A DNA stretch of 13,926 nt, from positions 1 to 13,926 of the forward strand of contig CAIYCZ010000241.1 in assembly GCA_903924805.1 (NCBI GenBank). Direction: 5' to 3'. Source of the stretch: an uncultured delta proteobacterium (GTDB lineage Bacteria > Desulfobacterota > WTBG01 > CAIYCZ01). The position numbers were made by a program, and so were the translations under genes. The notes under the pieces were generated by a model. That model was given only the letters and a program-made list of their open reading frames with translations. It was not told where the DNA came from and did no database searches. Shown one piece after another: positions 12,101 through 13,926 of the stretch (its first letter is position 1; each line of letters begins with the position of its first letter).

Positions 12101-13881
12101 GCAAATTCGGCAATGGGCTTGACACTTCCTGATCCCGTATAAAGGCTTTTTGTAAGCTCATTGCTCCATGCGCCGAAGGTATCCTGCACCTTGAGCGAAA
12201 CAATGTAGTTTTTATCAGCTACCGCTGTAGTTAGCCTGCCGCTGGTCCACGTGCCGCGGGCAACATCCAGATATTTCCACTCTTCCGCGGCAATACCTTT
12301 ATCACTGCCTGACTGGCTATCCGGGTCATAGGAGCTGCTGCTGTCCAGCGTCACCGTGCCGCTGCTGTACGATACCGTGAATAACGCCAAAGGTTTTCTA
12401 TGGGCTATAACCGTCCGGATGAGCACGTCTTCATAATAAATATCATATGTACCCGGCTTGTTGAATGTGAGGTCAAGGTCTGATGTATGCGTATTGTTAT
12501 AGGCATACAGGCCCGTTGTGTTTTCAAATCCGGTAATGTCATGGACAACCTTCCACCTGCCCTGCGGCCAGTCCGCATTGATGGTGCTGGTCAGTGATGC
12601 ATTTACTGCCGAAAATCTCACATCTTCTCCGACAATGACATAGGCCGGATCGTTTGCTGCGGAATTGTATCGTAGCAGAATATGGTCGGCTATGGCGTTG
12701 ACCTGCTCGGCGTAGGTGTCCGTTGCCTCAGCGTTCATGTTTACAAAGGTGCCCTTTACGTTATGCCTCTGCAGAAATGCAAGTGACTGGTCCTGATTGA
12801 CATCGGTTCCCCAGCCTATATAGTATATGTCATCGTTGCTCATGCGGCTGATGATTTCGGCAACAGTCTGGTCGTTGTCGAAATCTGCTATGTGCAGTTC
12901 GTTGAGGTTGACGATGAACTTCTGCGTACGGTCATGCCATTCAGGCTCACGGACGACTTCGGTAAGGCTGCGGACATTGTCGGTGGTCATTTGAATATCT
13001 CTGAACGAGAATACGGTACTCTGGCAGCAGCCGTGAGAGGAATATCCTGCCAGCGGGCCGAAACCATAACTTCCGAAGGTCTGGGTCAGTGAATAGTTTA
13101 TCCTGAGAGCATTTAAATCATAATTGCTGTTTAAGCCTTCCCAGACTTTCACATACGAAGGTGTTGCTTCAACTTTGATATACTTTGTCGATGGGTAGGG
13201 AGAAGCGGCGCCATCGGTTAATTTGGTAAAACCTGGATAACTGGCTATTAATGTCCCGGCTTGATTGTGAAAATCCTCCACATCCACATTCTGAAATTTA
13301 TATATTTCGATTTTACTTGTATAATAGTTGATATACATCAGATAGCCGGACATGGTCTGGCTTCCCACGGTGCCGGTAATGCTGGTGTTGAACAGGAACC
13401 CGGCGCCTTCCAGCGTATGGGTGCTGATCGTGGTCTCATCTATTCTGAACATGAAGGTTTTTTTCGTGGCCATATCATTGGGCATGTACATGAAATCTTT
13501 GTATGCCGGTGCGGCGTATCCATACATATAAATCGTGGTGCCCTGTATGTTGATATGATAGTTGGTGGGAGTGGAACAATCGCTGAACAAATGGTCATAT
13601 TTAACCCAGCTGAAGTTGCTCTGGGCATCCACCTGGGTTGCCTCAACAGCGGAAACATAAATATCCTCAGCCGGGACGCTTCCCTTTGCTGCCAGGGCGT
13701 TTTTCAGATCCTGCTCAAAATTACTCACGTCCACTGTTGAGTTGGCAACCGACAATGCAACGTCAATTTTATTTTTGACGGTCAACGTCAACGTCGGCGT
13801 TTCTGCGCGGGAGGGGGCATACAGGGTAAAAACAATCATCAAAAAAACAATTGATGCGCTTACTAATTTTTCAGTTTTCAT
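9106..13881 (-). CDS. Large secreted multidomain surface protein with CFI-box-like segment
   Basis: 1591 residues from the ATG at 13881, chosen because GGAG lies 5 nt upstream and a Sec signal peptide (1-26, ending SRA) follows. An in-frame ATG at 13920 would add 13 charged residues before the signal. Layout: unassigned N-terminal part (27-350); a module with YYIGWGTDVNQDQSLAFL (about 353-370) ending in a YDIYYED strand near 484; two PKD-like domains (about 497-585 and 588-680); an Ig-like domain (684-774) with TPPLVSVNP; a Gly/Thr/Asn-rich beta-solenoid-like stretch (777-1010); a BACON-like domain (1017-1093); a choice-of-anchor-U-like domain (about 1108-1230); Thr5/Gly linkers; a second BACON-like domain (1255-1341); a He_PIG domain (1367-1455); a CFI-box-like segment (CPIVATLG then LRKFRDKRL, 1460-1508) and an acidic tail. 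No LPXTG or membrane anchor is seen. Extracellular binding or adhesion is likely; no catalytic domain is recognised. Confidence 0.85.
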   Translation of the reverse strand: MKTEKLVSASIVFLMIVFTLYAPSRAETPTLTLTVKNKIDVALSVANSTVDVSNFEQDLKNALAAKGSVPAEDIYVSAVEATQVDAQSNFSWVKYDHLFSDCSTPTNYHINIQGTTIYMYGYAAPAYKDFMYMPNDMATKKTFMFRIDETTISTHTLEGAGFLFNTSITGTVGSQTMSGYLMYINYYTSKIEIYKFQNVDVEDFHNQAGTLIASYPGFTKLTDGAASPYPSTKYIKVEATPSYVKVWEGLNSNYDLNALRINYSLTQTFGSYGFGPLAGYSSHGCCQSTVFSFRDIQMTTDNVRSLTEVVREPEWHDRTQKFIVNLNELHIADFDNDQTVAEIISRMSNDDIYYIGWGTDVNQDQSLAFLQRHNVKGTFVNMNAEATDTYAEQVNAIADHILLRYNSAANDPAYVIVGEDVRFSAVNASLTSTINADWPQGRWKVVHDITGFENTTGLYAYNNTHTSDLDLTFNKPGTYDIYYEDVLIRTVIAHRKPLALFTVSYSSGTVTLDSSSSYDPDSQSGSDKGIAAEEWKYLDVARGTWTSGRLTTAVADKNYIVSLKVQDTFGAWSNELTKSLYTGSGSVKPIAEFALSINEILKNVGSQTIDIIDTSYDPSGSPITVCEWTVTKNAVVVYEPSSTAKTDFSADAAGTYKISLRVQSANGWSESFSRFVTVIQDSTPPLVSVNPANGIASAIDVTLTFSDAGGSSLKYQQYALASTTTTPEEGWSTQGNSLIRNVTVSQSGTWYIHYKAEDNAGNILTGYAGTYVVNPAIIKWTCEGGDQKWSNKDNWDSGDTPGANQVVLFEQNCTVDIDVAATVAGVIISASGVNITKTSTGSLIVNGDFIQQNGTFNGGTGTVDINGEVNLTGGTFTATSGELHISGDFTVSGSAAFNHNDGTMVLDGGDQSILACNVTFKNLVKHASNTSTLTFIKSPCITTVEGILDLQGTAGALLSLRSSASDGTDWIIHPQGAKTLKFLDVKDSESSVAVTAYYSKDSGSNTNWTFDRVDPMIDPLSASFNAAGGDGTVEVIGDDGDISATSHDSWLTVALPVPADGPVTYHVAANTGTNSRLGTITIAGWTFCVKQGGTATDGLQATSVTVANQDPGDPAILSVTVTPAQTMENVPSEIEPTMVIAMIATNVSNATNRISFCATFDSLPANPVFYKIVNGNWYEIYPQLHANLAGSITIDSFDAASRKLCMTISDNSAADSNTLSGIIQDPVVAGCNGVCGGTTTTTIDGGGSGGGGNTCGLSVKPEITTISFEGGTGTVQVMVNHGTCVWSSYANAPWISINSGTNDIYGNGDVVYSVDTNRSSEPRQGRIFVSTGYSVLITQDGAAAPTTTTTISATSVPTTTTTVVTPAFPNITSSPIFTAVVNKPYTYQVKVVPEAYVSGSLIFSLDEAPEGMKIDADTGLIAWSPAIKQLGKHTVQVKVENDYGQWYVQKFDIRVALFDCPIVATLGEDAEDDLNILRKFRDKRLSSTALGSKYVGLFYQHASSITPVLMSNPKLKQHLADLINEQLPNVQVLIGEGQVTIDSNVVIKIDDLLEDMEQADANNKELAQVLRSIRDDLKNPETLRQFGITIK

Positions 13882-13926
13882 TTTTTCTCCTTTTTCTTTT
13901 TTAATAATTCTATTGTTCATCTGAGC

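Noticed and set aside
9106..13920. Start of the large secreted protein at 13920
   Set aside because: It would place 13 charged residues before the signal peptide. The ATG at 13881 has GGAG five nt upstream.

Overview
This 13.9 kb stretch of bacterial chromosome appears to come from a Gram-negative, probably anaerobic environmental lineage. The clues are a SelB factor (so the organism decodes UGA as selenocysteine), secreted proteins with TIG, PKD, BACON, He_PIG and CFI-box-like modules joined by poly-threonine linkers, an acyl-activating/ACP/acyltransferase fusion, and spacers rich in several kinds of palindromic repeat. This resembles deltaproteobacterial or Nitrospirota-type genomes. That placement is inferred from architecture only and is weak.

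Left part (1-3614, all minus strand). The 5' end of an unidentified gene runs off the left edge. Next come a TrmN6-like tRNA methyltransferase and a large acyl-AMP ligase + ACP + PlsC-type acyltransferase fusion. The methyltransferase start lies inside the 3' end of the fusion gene (17 bp overlap), so the two are probably co-transcribed and translationally coupled.

Middle part (3615-8049). A repeat-rich divergent spacer leads to a small secreted TIG-domain protein and then selB on the plus strand. Convergent to selB, on the minus strand, are ribF (riboflavin kinase/FAD synthetase) and, upstream of it, a PaaI-type hot-dog thioesterase with a good sigma70-like promoter. Most spacers here hold a different inverted or tandem repeat.

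The most interesting part is 8050-8967. An intact tRNA-Leu(CAG) gene is followed, 831 bp downstream, by a perfect 55 bp copy of its 3' part, running from the first base of the anticodon loop to the encoded CCA. This is the classic footprint of site-specific integration into a tRNA gene. The 776 bp between the repeats hold no integrase: only a terminator placed to serve the tRNA, a promoter with a palindromic operator candidate, and an overlapping antitoxin/PIN-toxin (VapBC-like) pair whose toxin stops 8 bp before the right repeat. It looks like a minimal tRNA-borne toxin-antitoxin cassette mobilised in trans, or the reduced remnant of a larger island stabilised by its toxin-antitoxin module.

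Right part (9046-13881, minus strand). A strong hairpin terminator ends a 1591-residue secreted multidomain protein with a clear signal peptide and a CFI-box-like segment near its C-terminus. Its role is unknown, but it is probably a surface or extracellular adhesive or binding protein.
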